DNA from: Rudanella sp031411995
GTDB lineage: Bacteria > Bacteroidota > Bacteroidia > Cytophagales > Spirosomataceae
Assembly: GCA_031411995.1 (NCBI GenBank)
Contig: JANOCD010000052.1
Coordinates: 134,532 to 198,531, forward strand
Direction of reading: 5' to 3'
Length of the DNA: 64,000 bases
Shown here: positions 43,314-52,761 of the stretch, piece by piece
Numbering within the stretch: position 1 is the first letter of the stretch
Layout of the letters: every line of letters starts with the position of its first letter
Notes under the pieces: model-generated
Told to the model about the DNA's origin: nothing
Database searches by the model: none
Seen by the model: only the letters and a program-made list of their open reading frames with translations
Translations under genes and position numbers: made by a program

Positions 43314-46295
43314 CTATTTTTTGTTTATCTCCGCCACAAACTTCGACGAAAGGCTCAAAAAGCCCTTGTCGTTGGGGTGGATTTCGTCGTACCAGTAGTC
43401 GGCCAAGCGATCGGTGCGCCGGACGGTTCCCCGCAGGTCGAGGTAGGTCACGTTGGGATATTGGGCGGCCACGGTGCGGAGTTGCTCGTTGAACCCGTCG
43501 ATGATGTGGCGGCTGATACCCTCGCGTTCGGTGGTGGCGGTGATGCCCCGTTTGTTCAGCACTTCGCCCATCCAGCTTGACGAGCCGGGCAGTTTTTCAG
43601 CCCCCGACGGAATCACGTAGTCGTAGCCATGCACCAGCACCCGCACTTCAGGATAACCCAGATGCACCAATCGCAAAATGCGCTTATACCGATCCAGAAC
43701 GGCCGTTAATGTGGTCTGAAAGGCATCGGTCAGGTAGCGGTCGGGGCCGGTTTTGCTGCCATCGGGTGCATCGCGAATGAGGGTGGCAAAGGCTTCGCCA
43801 AGGAGATCGTTGCCACCCCCGCTGAGGAGAAAAAACTGGGGTTTCACCTGCGCAATGGTTTCCAGAAACTCGCTGTTTTTCAGATAATCTTCCAACGTTG
43901 CCCCGGCTGCGGCCACGCTGAAAACGGAATACACGCCCGACAAATAATCAATAATGTCGCGGAGCATAAACGGGTACTGAAACCACGAATCGCCCTCAGC
44001 CACAATGCGGATTCGGTCGGGGTAGCGAACCAGATTTTGGCGGTATTGGCGGTTCTGCACCCGTTTGGCTACCGAGTTTGCCACCGCCAACGTCAGGTCG
44101 GTCCAGAGACCGCGCTGCCCTTCGTCGGGCAAAATCACCCGAATCTCGTCGCGGAGTTTGAGCGTTGGTTGCAGGGTTGAGTTGTCGGTTTCGTAATATA
44201 AACCCAGCGCGAACTCGGCCAGCATATCATCATCGCTGGGCGGGGTCAACATTTGTTTCAACTCCTCTTTATGAACGGTATTATATTGAGGGTTAATGAA
44301 TTGCAACGTGATCGTTTGCGTACTCCACTCGGGCAGGGGTTCGGCTTCATCGAGTTCGGTGTCGATGCTGCCCCGCGTGTCGGTGGGTTTCAGACGGTCG
44401 GCCAAAACGGGGGGCGAAGGCAGCGCGTCTAAACTCAGAAACGCCAGCGTCTTCTCCGAAAGCGGGTCAGTCGTCACCAACATTTTGAAATATTCGGTTG
44501 CTTCCGGCCAGTTGTATTCCCGGATTACGTCCTCCAGCTTCATCGTAAACGCAGTCCGGCGACCCGTGGGAGCCTTTTTGTCGGCCAAGCCGAGCGTGAC
44601 CGTTTGCCCCGGTTCAATCCGGCAGTTGGTGGGCAGAAAACCTGTAAAAGCCTGGAAATCCCGCGACAGATACAGGGCCGTGCAATAGACCGGCTGCTCA
44701 GTCGGGTTGGTGAGCCGGAGAGTCAGCGTGGTGCTCCATTTGCCGTTGTTGTTGGTGTACGTAATCGGAACAGCGGGCGAATGCGCTTCGGTCAGTTTCA
44801 CCGTTGCGGCTCCGGCGGGCATCAGTTCAACGGTCAGCACCGGATCAACGACTTCGGGGTTGCGGAGGTTCTTCAAATATTCCCACTTCGCCACGTGCCG
44901 GAGGTCGTTGGTGAGCCAGGTAAAGACCTTGGGTTCGTCGGCGAGGGCCGGGCGAATGAGGGGACGATATGGGTTTGCTGGTTTCGTTAAATAGTACAAG
45001 CCGTTTCGGACGTTGAGGGTGTAGTCGGCGCGGGATTCATTGTCTTCGGGGATCACCAAGCCGTCGGTGAGGGCGGGTTGGGCGGGGTTGCCCGATGGCT
45101 TCAGCAGGTCGGGCAGGTCGTTGTTGGGGCCGCCATGATTGGTAAAATGCAACCGAATGGGTTGCGTGAGCAAGCCCGCAATGGTGGCCCGGTAAACGGC
45201 GGCTTTATCCATTGTTTGGGCCACCTCATCAGTCAGTTTCAGCACGGCATAATCGGGGCCAACGCGCTCAAAGTCAGCCGTAAAAATGGTTCCATTGACC
45301 GGGTCGTGCAACTGAATGGCCGACGTTTTTCCAGCCGCCAGCCCGTGAATGGCTCCCACGTCTACTAACCAGCCCATCTTTTGATTATACGTTGCCGAAG
45401 CCGACAGCGTATCCGGGTCTATGGGTTGGTTCAGAAAGCCCCGGTTCATCAGTTCTTTTTTGGCCTCGCCCCCCTCCGTTGTTTCCGGCACATAAACCCG
45501 TGGACGTTGCTCATACCCAAACCGCATATACTGCCGAACGCGGCTGTGCAGGTCGCTGTAGGTAATCTGTCCGTGGGCGGCTTCGAGAACAGCTAACAAG
45601 TTTTTGGTAAAAATCCCCTCGGCGTTCGCTTCCACCGCGCTCTCGTCCGACTCGCAAGCCGCCATCTGAACGTGTAACGTTTCTGGTATGGCAACCGCCA
45701 CGCCCTGCGCTTTTAGTTGATCAGCGGGTAGAATTTTATGAAAGAGAAAGCTCTCATAAGGTCGTCGGGGGGCAGGGTCGGGGATGCGCCGGTCACGCAC
45801 ATCCTGCCCATCAAGCGCAGCCGCCAGCAAATCGAAAGCGCGGGTATTGTCGCCCGAATGACAGCAATCGAAAATCGAGACGATATGCGCTCCGGTTGAA
45901 CCGAGTTGTCCAATCAAGTAACGCAATTCTTTATCGGCCAGCAAAAAATCGTGAACCTGCGGGGCATCTCCATCGTAACAAACAAGGCATTCGAGTTTGC
46001 CATCGGTCTCGGTGATCCACAAATCGGTGTCAGCGATTTCCTGCGCCCCGTGTCCGGCGAAATAAAACAGGACGGTGTCGTTTGGGCCAGCCTGCGCCAA
46101 ATGAGTCTGGAAGCCGTCGATCAGGGCAGTTTTGGTAGCTTGTTGATCGGTTAACAAACGAATGTTAGGGACAAAGTCAACCTGTTTCTGGAGGTAGCGG
46201 CTCATGGCCTGGGCATCGACCACCGGCCCGCGCAACGGACGCACTTGTTCATAGGCACCAATACCAACAATCAGTGCGTAAAGGTTTGGTTTCAT
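43314..46295 (-). CDS. Caspase-like (C14) domain fused to a C-terminal SGNH hydrolase
   Basis: I start at 46295 (MKPNLYALIVGIGAYE), the usual caspase beginning, giving 993 residues; an upstream in-frame start would add 21. The caspase domain (about 1-300) has His82 in YFAGHGAQ and Cys145 in FDCCHSGDN. The middle (about 310-760) is beta-rich and I recognise no domain in it beyond the caspase-linked region WLTNDLRHVAKWEYLKNLRNP. The C-terminal 231 residues form an SGNH/GDSL esterase: Ser770 in EGDSWF, Asn829 in GGGND, and Asp970/His973 in DEIHPND. There is no signal peptide, so both catalytic units are predicted to be cytoplasmic. A peptidase plus lipase-like effector is the natural reading. 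Confidence 0.88.
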   Translation of the reverse strand: MKPNLYALIVGIGAYEQVRPLRGPVVDAQAMSRYLQKQVDFVPNIRLLTDQQATKTALIDGFQTHLAQAGPNDTVLFYFAGHGAQEIADTDLWITETDGKLECLVCYDGDAPQVHDFLLADKELRYLIGQLGSTGAHIVSIFDCCHSGDNTRAFDLLAAALDGQDVRDRRIPDPAPRRPYESFLFHKILPADQLKAQGVAVAIPETLHVQMAACESDESAVEANAEGIFTKNLLAVLEAAHGQITYSDLHSRVRQYMRFGYEQRPRVYVPETTEGGEAKKELMNRGFLNQPIDPDTLSASATYNQKMGWLVDVGAIHGLAAGKTSAIQLHDPVNGTIFTADFERVGPDYAVLKLTDEVAQTMDKAAVYRATIAGLLTQPIRLHFTNHGGPNNDLPDLLKPSGNPAQPALTDGLVIPEDNESRADYTLNVRNGLYYLTKPANPYRPLIRPALADEPKVFTWLTNDLRHVAKWEYLKNLRNPEVVDPVLTVELMPAGAATVKLTEAHSPAVPITYTNNNGKWSTTLTLRLTNPTEQPVYCTALYLSRDFQAFTGFLPTNCRIEPGQTVTLGLADKKAPTGRRTAFTMKLEDVIREYNWPEATEYFKMLVTTDPLSEKTLAFLSLDALPSPPVLADRLKPTDTRGSIDTELDEAEPLPEWSTQTITLQFINPQYNTVHKEELKQMLTPPSDDDMLAEFALGLYYETDNSTLQPTLKLRDEIRVILPDEGQRGLWTDLTLAVANSVAKRVQNRQYRQNLVRYPDRIRIVAEGDSWFQYPFMLRDIIDYLSGVYSVFSVAAAGATLEDYLKNSEFLETIAQVKPQFFLLSGGGNDLLGEAFATLIRDAPDGSKTGPDRYLTDAFQTTLTAVLDRYKRILRLVHLGYPEVRVLVHGYDYVIPSGAEKLPGSSSWMGEVLNKRGITATTEREGISRHIIDGFNEQLRTVAAQYPNVTYLDLRGTVRRTDRLADYWYDEIHPNDKGFLSLSSKFVAEINKK

Positions 46296-46344
46296 AGAGG
46301 TAAGGAGTTGGTCAAACGTAGTGATTATGAGGGGAAAAGTCAAC

Positions 46345-49300
46345 CTACAAAAACACAAACACCCCTTTCAACTCCGCGCTCAAGGGGGCAACCGGGGCTA
46401 TTTTCAACCAGTTTAACACCTCGCCCGGTGACCGAATGAGCCGCGCCCCCACCGACGAAACCACCCACACGTTGCCATCGGGGCGTACTGTAAAATCCAA
46501 AATAGCTCCAAACGGCACCCGCACCAACGTTTGCCCCGAATCAACGTCCAGCAATTCCACCGTTTGCTGGCTATCGTCAATTTTGCGTACCCAATACGCC
46601 ACTTGCTCCAACGATTTGGGCGGATGATGAAGCGTTCCGAAACCAAGTGAGGTGGTACGTGTGCCATTCGACCCCATGCGGAGCAGATACGTTTTCTGTT
46701 CCGTGTCCGTATAAAGCATTCCCACCTCGGCACCATTGGCCGGATTCGGGCTAACCAATGCCGCCGACATTACTCTTTTGTTTAGTTGAAAAACGGGCCG
46801 TACCTGATCGCCGGTGAGCGAAAACAGGGTGGTCAGCGCGGGTTTGGTGGTGGGCATTAACAGGTAATTACCCATGGGCGAAAACCAGCTTTGCTGCCGG
46901 GTGTTGTGCCAAAACTGGTTCATCCCTTCATAAAATTGTGAGAATTTGGCGATTAGTTTCCAGTCGGTGCCGCTTCGTCGCCAGATTTGGGCCGTGTCGG
47001 GCGTACTAGATACCCCATTTCCGTAGAGGGGGCGGTAGTCGTCCCGATCGTCTCTCGGTGGCTCCCCACCGTAGAACTTAAGTGGTTTAATGAACCAGTA
47101 ATCGGCCTTAGCCGACACATAAAGTGGCCAGCCCCACAAGGGCCGCCCCCCCACCGATGGCCCCGGCATTGGCCCGATTGTGGTGCCGGGCTTGCGCCCG
47201 TAAAACCGGATTCTGCCATTTTCGGTGGTCATCAACAAGCGGCTATCGGGCGAAAAAAGGGTGGCTGGTTCGCTATGTGTCGTTTCTACACCTGCCTTGC
47301 GTTCTTCCTTTACGTTATAATTATCAACGAACTTATCTACGCGCAGCGCAAAAGTAAGGCCGTTGGCGGTTAGGTTCCAGAGCGTGTCGGGTTGTGGAAT
47401 CTGGTTCACCGGATTGGTAAAATCAGTCGTAACCTGACTCTGTAGCCATTGCAATCCATCGGGCGAGAATTTACCCGTTTGGTAGGTGTCGAGAACAGGG
47501 GGTGCGTTGCCGGGCAATGCCATGTATAGGAACGCCCGGGTACCATCTTCTCCCCGGATGGTTTCAAGCCCGGTGGGGCGCAGGCGATAGACCCACGACG
47601 ACCCCGCCGACCCGTGGCGATAACCATCTATGGCGTGGGCCAGGTGCCGTTCGTCGGGCGAGAAACGCCACCCGTTCACTGTTCTGCTGGTGGGATTAAA
47701 CCCCTCGAAACCATTTATCCGTACCAACGCCCGGTTCGTCACGTTCCAGATATACTGCCCCCCTCGATTGTAGGTGAGCAGGTAGTTTCCTTTGGGCGAA
47801 AACAGGGCTTGTTCCATGCCCGATTCTAAATCCTGCCGGAGTGCAACCTGCTGTTCGGTCAGGTTCCAGAGTTGGGCGGGCTGAGGGCCGCTTCCCTCGG
47901 TCAACAGCCATTTTTCGTCGGGTGAGAACTGCGTTTGGGCCGGGTTCAGCCGGGTTTTGAAAGCCCGCACCGGCACAAGTCCATTGGTCTCGCCCTTGCG
48001 TTTAATCTCCCACAGGCTATCGGCATCCGTTGCGTTCGCACTGTAGGTAATCAGATACTTGTTTTTGGGCGAAAAATAGGCCGATGAGCGGGGGTAGTCG
48101 TCCCGATCCAAGGCAGTAGGCGGGCGCGACGACTTCACAAACGTGTGTACCAACGAAACCTGGTCTTTGTCCATACGCCACAGTTTGTCGGTGTCTGCGT
48201 TCCGGGCCAGCAAGAATTTCCCGTCCGCCGAAAAAACATAATTAATCAATTCCGATTCAGAGTCAAACTTCTGCACAAAGTGGCGTTCTGACCCGGCCAA
48301 CCGCCATAGCTCAATCAACTGACTCTCATGAGAACCAACTGCTTCGAGCAACAGGTAGGTACTGTCGGGCGAGAAACGGGACAGGGAGCGTTGATTCGGG
48401 TTTGTGGGCTGAAATACAATATCGTTGGAATCACGAACCGGGCGTAGAAACTTCCAGGCTCTCTGCTCGAAAAAATACAGCGAATCGCTGATTGACAGGT
48501 ATTTACTATCGAACGAGAAGGGCCGCCAGGGAGCGCGTCCGGTCGGGCGGCCAATCTTCCGCTCACCCGTGTAGTGCAGGGAATCACCCCGTTCTGAAAA
48601 CGTGTATCCCAAAAACGTAAATCTGAAAAAGGTGGATGTACCACTGGCATTTTTCATAAAAAGTACATGGCGGTCATCGTCCGAAAACCGCGCGCTGGTG
48701 TAAGTCATGTAGTCGGTCCAGCCATCATTGCCTGGCCTACTAACCCACGTCATGTTCTGTTGAGTGAGTTGCCAGACCCCATCGCGTGTGGTGAAATAAC
48801 GGCCACCGGGCGAGAAATAGCCGCTATTCGGCCACCTTCGCCCATCGGCATTTGTTATGGGCAAGAAAACAAACGTTGTCTGAGCTGGCGAGAGATCAAT
48901 TAGCCGGGTTTTATCAGCCCCTACAGTCAGCAGCCACGAACCATAGGCCGGGTTGCGATTCGGCGAGAACGTAGCCGTCAACACAGGGTCATTAACCGAG
49001 CGGTGTAGGGTCAGTTTTGGCCCTTTTAAGGCATACAACGCTCCTTTTTTGCCGTTGCCCGTTGTCACAAAGAGGTAGTCGTCGTTGGGCGAAAACACCC
49101 GCATACCGGGCTTCTCAGCAAACGTATGGATGAGGGTCAGCGAGTCGCCCCGGCAGAGGTAGAGCCGGGTTTTGTCGGTGTCGGCCAGCAGGTAAGTGAA
49201 CTTTGGCGAAGCCCGGATGCTGTCGGCACGGAGGGTGTAATACCAGTTATCGGGCAGGTTGGCCACTTCGCCAATAACCTTGAGCAGAACCGCACTGTCG

Positions 49301-49635
49301 GGAAACTGCTGCCGGGCGTATTCAAGCAGGCGCAGACTTTGGGTGGGGTCGGTGGTGGCCAGAAGGTGAGCTTCGCTGATGAGGGCGCGCAATTGAATGC
49401 TGTTGAGGTTGCGTTTTTTAGCCAGCTCCATCTGGGCAGTCATGCCCTCGGCCCCCAAACTTTTGGCTAACTGGAAAGCCGAATAAGCCTCGGCATAGTG
49501 CCCTGCTTGCATCAGGCTCTGCCCTTTGGTTGCCCAGTAGCCCGCGCTTTCGCGCTCGGTCGGGCGCGGCTGGGCAAGGCCCGGCAGAAGTTGGGTGAAG
49601 GAGAACAGAAGTAGAAGCAGGAGACGTTTTGTCAT
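46345..49635 (-). CDS. Exported beta-propeller repeat protein, copy 2
   Basis: The 1096-residue protein begins with a signal peptide (MTKRLLLLLLFSFTQLLPGLAQ) and an N-terminal helical TPR-like region (about 28-125; SAGYWATKGQSLMQAGHYAEAYSAFQLAKSL). From about 150 to the end there are roughly fifteen repeats of the WD40-like type, each with a phrase such as FSPDGKYLL and often DSLW or LWRL, and a final TVRPDGNVWVVS. This suggests two propellers. The downstream-encoded neighbour (49648-52749) is a clear paralogue over the whole length. It lies 12 nt from that gene and 49 nt from the caspase-SGNH gene. No catalytic motif is seen; binding or sensing in the periplasm is inferred. Confidence 0.85.
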   Translation of the reverse strand: MTKRLLLLLLFSFTQLLPGLAQPRPTERESAGYWATKGQSLMQAGHYAEAYSAFQLAKSLGAEGMTAQMELAKKRNLNSIQLRALISEAHLLATTDPTQSLRLLEYARQQFPDSAVLLKVIGEVANLPDNWYYTLRADSIRASPKFTYLLADTDKTRLYLCRGDSLTLIHTFAEKPGMRVFSPNDDYLFVTTGNGKKGALYALKGPKLTLHRSVNDPVLTATFSPNRNPAYGSWLLTVGADKTRLIDLSPAQTTFVFLPITNADGRRWPNSGYFSPGGRYFTTRDGVWQLTQQNMTWVSRPGNDGWTDYMTYTSARFSDDDRHVLFMKNASGTSTFFRFTFLGYTFSERGDSLHYTGERKIGRPTGRAPWRPFSFDSKYLSISDSLYFFEQRAWKFLRPVRDSNDIVFQPTNPNQRSLSRFSPDSTYLLLEAVGSHESQLIELWRLAGSERHFVQKFDSESELINYVFSADGKFLLARNADTDKLWRMDKDQVSLVHTFVKSSRPPTALDRDDYPRSSAYFSPKNKYLITYSANATDADSLWEIKRKGETNGLVPVRAFKTRLNPAQTQFSPDEKWLLTEGSGPQPAQLWNLTEQQVALRQDLESGMEQALFSPKGNYLLTYNRGGQYIWNVTNRALVRINGFEGFNPTSRTVNGWRFSPDERHLAHAIDGYRHGSAGSSWVYRLRPTGLETIRGEDGTRAFLYMALPGNAPPVLDTYQTGKFSPDGLQWLQSQVTTDFTNPVNQIPQPDTLWNLTANGLTFALRVDKFVDNYNVKEERKAGVETTHSEPATLFSPDSRLLMTTENGRIRFYGRKPGTTIGPMPGPSVGGRPLWGWPLYVSAKADYWFIKPLKFYGGEPPRDDRDDYRPLYGNGVSSTPDTAQIWRRSGTDWKLIAKFSQFYEGMNQFWHNTRQQSWFSPMGNYLLMPTTKPALTTLFSLTGDQVRPVFQLNKRVMSAALVSPNPANGAEVGMLYTDTEQKTYLLRMGSNGTRTTSLGFGTLHHPPKSLEQVAYWVRKIDDSQQTVELLDVDSGQTLVRVPFGAILDFTVRPDGNVWVVSSVGARLIRSPGEVLNWLKIAPVAPLSAELKGVFVFL

Positions 49636-49647
49636 GGCGTTTTCTCT

Positions 49648-52600
49648 TCAATTAAACACATACTTCTTCTGCAACGCGGGCGACAGCCCCGCTACGTTAG
49701 CCCGCCGAAGCCAGGCCAACCGCTCGGTAGGTACACGCAGTACGTGAAAACCCGACCGCGAAACGGCCCACACCGTACCGTCGGGCCGAACGGTCAGGGT
49801 GAGCAACTGCCGCACTACAGTCTGCGCCAGTCGGGTGCCCGTCGCCGGTTCCAGCACGTCGATAGCAACCCGTGCGTCGGTGAGCTGACGCGCTACGTAG
49901 AGCAGCCCGTTTCGGACGGTAGGCGGCTGATACAGCGTTCCCTCGCCAACCCGGCTGATCCGGCAACCACCGGCCCGTAGGTGCAGATAAAACGTTTCGG
50001 TCAGCGTCCCCAACGTGCTGTACAAAACCCCGCCTGTTTGCCCCCCGCCCGATGTGGCAGGCACAAACGCAAACCAGCGGGCCACACCGCCCTGACTATG
50101 CAACAGGCTGACACTTGGTCCGTTCAGGCGGTAAATCCACAGGTGGTCCGGGTCTTTCGTGAACAGCAGCCGCCCGTCCGGGCTGATCAGGTTAGTCGGA
50201 GGTTGTTCGGGCCAGTTCTCGTTCAGTCTGGCATAGGTTCGCTCCGGTAAATTACGTATCGCTTGCCACTTACCCTGGCGAAGGTAATGCAAAATCGGAA
50301 TGCTGGGATCACGTTTCAGCGTAAACACGCCGTGACCCGTTTGGGGCGAAAAACCCATTATCTGTCCAACGCCCACCGGCAGCGGGTACGCAGTGCGTTC
50401 GGCCAGACGTAGCGGTTGAATGACTGCGGTGCTGTCTGAGGCCCGCGTTTGCCAGAGATACTGACCTACAAAACCCGCCGAGGGTTTTTCGTACAGGGTT
50501 GTGATGCCGTCTATTTCGTATCGTTCCATTGTGGTAAGCGTTCGGTCGAAAGCACGCACCCGTTCCCATTCGTTAGTCAGTTGCCACAGGCTATCGGCAG
50601 AATTACTCTTCACGGACTGCATAAACAGATGCTGCCCATCGGGAGCGACTATCAGCCGACGCTGCACGGACATAGTGCGCCTGGCTCCACCCAGTGAATT
50701 GGTTGCCTGCACATATGGCCCCCGAAACAGGTAGGGCTTAACCAGCCCATCGTCAGTAAGAGGCCAAATGTTGCTGGCATAGCGGTTTGCACCCTCGGCG
50801 GCTGCCGACTCATGGTATGTCAGCAGATACCGGTCGTGGTTCAGAAACCGGCATTCGCTGATGACAAAGGGTAGCGGGAGTTTTTGCAACAGCCTAAACC
50901 GCCCCGCCCGGCTCCCGTACAGCACCGTGGCCGAATTCGATGCCATACTACGTCGGAGTTGCGTATTACTGGCCTGTGTACGGCTACGTCCGAGGAGGTA
51001 CTGTCCCTCTTCCGAAAAGCGGGCCTCGGCCAGCGGAGCCTGTAACCGGGGTTCGTGGAATGGCCACAACAGGGCGGTGCTGTAGAGCGTTTTTTCGGAT
51101 GCGCCATCCTCCCCACCCAGCACCCATTGGCCGTCGGCAGAGAACCGCGTCACACTCGCGGACAATCGCTCCCGAAAGCCGTAGAGCGGGGTTAGTTTAT
51201 CGGGGCCAATCTGCCACAGGCTGTCGGGTACGGCACCGGCATGATACGTTAGCAGTAACCCACCGTCGGGTGAGTAATACGAGCGGATCGATGTGTTGGG
51301 TAGTTCGGTATTGGTTAGGCGAAGAGGTCGTTGAAAACCATGTACGGGTTCTAAAGCAGTGTCGCTGCACCGCCACAGGCTATCCGTTTTGTCATGTCGC
51401 GCCAGCAGATACTGCCCATCGGCTGAGAACAGGTCGAACCACAACTCGCTCTTCTCAGTAAACTGGTGCAGCAGCGTAGGCGTTTGGTTGCTCAGGCTCC
51501 AGCACTGCGCTTCGGAACGACTGCTGGCCGAACTCCGCAGCAGACAACTTCCATTGGGTGAAAAACGGCTCATTACCCGTCTGTTTTCGGGCTGTAGAAA
51601 CACATGCCGTAGCGTCAGCGTGCCGTTGTCTACCGCCCAAAGGCTATCCCGATTGGCACCGCTGAAACTCAGCAACAGCCAGCGGCCATCGGCCGAAACC
51701 ACTTCAGACAGCCGATCCGTGTAGCAGTCGCGGAATACCTGCGTCTGCACGGTGTCCGGACTGAGCCGGGTCAGCACTATACTGTTTTCAGCCTCTCCTC
51801 TCAGCAGTAGCCAACGCCCATCAGCTGAGAAGGCAAACGACCTTGCCGACTCATCGGCAGGCAGGCTGTAGGCCCGAACGGGACCATCGGCGGTAAGTCG
51901 ATAAAGCTGCTTCGTCGCCAAACCCCTGTCGTTGCTGACCGTGCAGACGTACCTGCCATCGGGTGAAAACGCCGATTTATAGCGGTTAGCTACGATGTTG
52001 GTTCGCCGTAGTTGGCCATCCAGAATCTGATAAAGCCGGGTGGTCTGATCGTTCCAGAACGAAGCCAGTACGTAGCGGCCATCGGGCGAGAACTTAGCGT
52101 ATTCCAGAATCTGCTGTTGCCGGTTCAGCACCCGTGCAGATTGCCGCTGACAGTCGAGTAGGATTGTGCCGGTCTTCGTAGCCACCAGCACATAGCGGTC
52201 GTCAGGCGCAAAGAACACATCTTCAATCGGAGCCGAAAAGTTGAACAGGCTGATTAGGCTGTCGCCCCGGCAGGCATAGAGCCGGGCCGGACTACCCGCA
52301 GCCACTACGTAGCGCAGCCCGGGAGAGGGCCAGAGTTGGGCCGATTTCAGGCTGTACAGCCAGAGATTGGGCTGGTTGACCAAGTCGCCTACCTGTTGCA
52401 GAATGCGGCTGCTGTCGGGAAACTGCCGTCGAGCGTGTTCGAGTAGCCGCAGCGACTGCACCTGGTCATTGCTGGCCAGATTTTGGGCTTCGGCCAGCAG
52501 GCTTTGCAGCAGAATCTGGTTGATGTTGCGCCGACGGGCATCTTCCATTTGCCGAACCATGTCCGGTTGGCCGAGGCTCCGCGCCAGTTGAAAAGCCGAA

Positions 52601-52749
52601 TAAGCTTTTGCGTATTCTCCCCCCGCCACCAACTGCCTGCCCCGCCCCGCCCAGTACCTTGCCGACTCCGAGTGTGGCACCGACTGAGCGTTTAGCTGGG
52701 TTAGGGTGAGTAGTGCAGTAAGTGCGGTCAGGAGACAGGTTAGCGTCAT
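49648..52749 (-). CDS. Exported beta-propeller repeat protein, copy 1
   Basis: The 1033-residue protein has a signal peptide (MTLTCLLTALTALLTLTQLNAQ), a TPR-like N-terminal region (SARYWAGRGRQLVAGGEYAKAYSAFQLARSLG) and about fourteen propeller repeats with phrases such as FSPDGRYVL, FSADGRWLLL and DSLWQIG. Its N- and C-terminal ends match the gene at 46345-49635 nearly word for word (for example SLRLLEHARRQFPDS and TVRPDGTVWAVS), so the two arose by tandem duplication and then diverged inside the repeats. Gap to the preceding pseudo-papain gene is 12 nt. The repeat-encoding DNA also repeats, which explains the many short similar stretches in the reverse strand. Confidence 0.85.
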   Translation of the reverse strand: MTLTCLLTALTALLTLTQLNAQSVPHSESARYWAGRGRQLVAGGEYAKAYSAFQLARSLGQPDMVRQMEDARRRNINQILLQSLLAEAQNLASNDQVQSLRLLEHARRQFPDSSRILQQVGDLVNQPNLWLYSLKSAQLWPSPGLRYVVAAGSPARLYACRGDSLISLFNFSAPIEDVFFAPDDRYVLVATKTGTILLDCQRQSARVLNRQQQILEYAKFSPDGRYVLASFWNDQTTRLYQILDGQLRRTNIVANRYKSAFSPDGRYVCTVSNDRGLATKQLYRLTADGPVRAYSLPADESARSFAFSADGRWLLLRGEAENSIVLTRLSPDTVQTQVFRDCYTDRLSEVVSADGRWLLLSFSGANRDSLWAVDNGTLTLRHVFLQPENRRVMSRFSPNGSCLLRSSASSRSEAQCWSLSNQTPTLLHQFTEKSELWFDLFSADGQYLLARHDKTDSLWRCSDTALEPVHGFQRPLRLTNTELPNTSIRSYYSPDGGLLLTYHAGAVPDSLWQIGPDKLTPLYGFRERLSASVTRFSADGQWVLGGEDGASEKTLYSTALLWPFHEPRLQAPLAEARFSEEGQYLLGRSRTQASNTQLRRSMASNSATVLYGSRAGRFRLLQKLPLPFVISECRFLNHDRYLLTYHESAAAEGANRYASNIWPLTDDGLVKPYLFRGPYVQATNSLGGARRTMSVQRRLIVAPDGQHLFMQSVKSNSADSLWQLTNEWERVRAFDRTLTTMERYEIDGITTLYEKPSAGFVGQYLWQTRASDSTAVIQPLRLAERTAYPLPVGVGQIMGFSPQTGHGVFTLKRDPSIPILHYLRQGKWQAIRNLPERTYARLNENWPEQPPTNLISPDGRLLFTKDPDHLWIYRLNGPSVSLLHSQGGVARWFAFVPATSGGGQTGGVLYSTLGTLTETFYLHLRAGGCRISRVGEGTLYQPPTVRNGLLYVARQLTDARVAIDVLEPATGTRLAQTVVRQLLTLTVRPDGTVWAVSRSGFHVLRVPTERLAWLRRANVAGLSPALQKKYVFN

Positions 52750-52761
52750 AACAGAGGAAAG

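Noticed and set aside
46345..52749. Many short near-identical stretches such as the complement of FSPDG codons, resembling a CRISPR or tandem DNA repeat
   Set aside because: They are irregularly spaced, differ in sequence, and lie in frame inside propeller blades.
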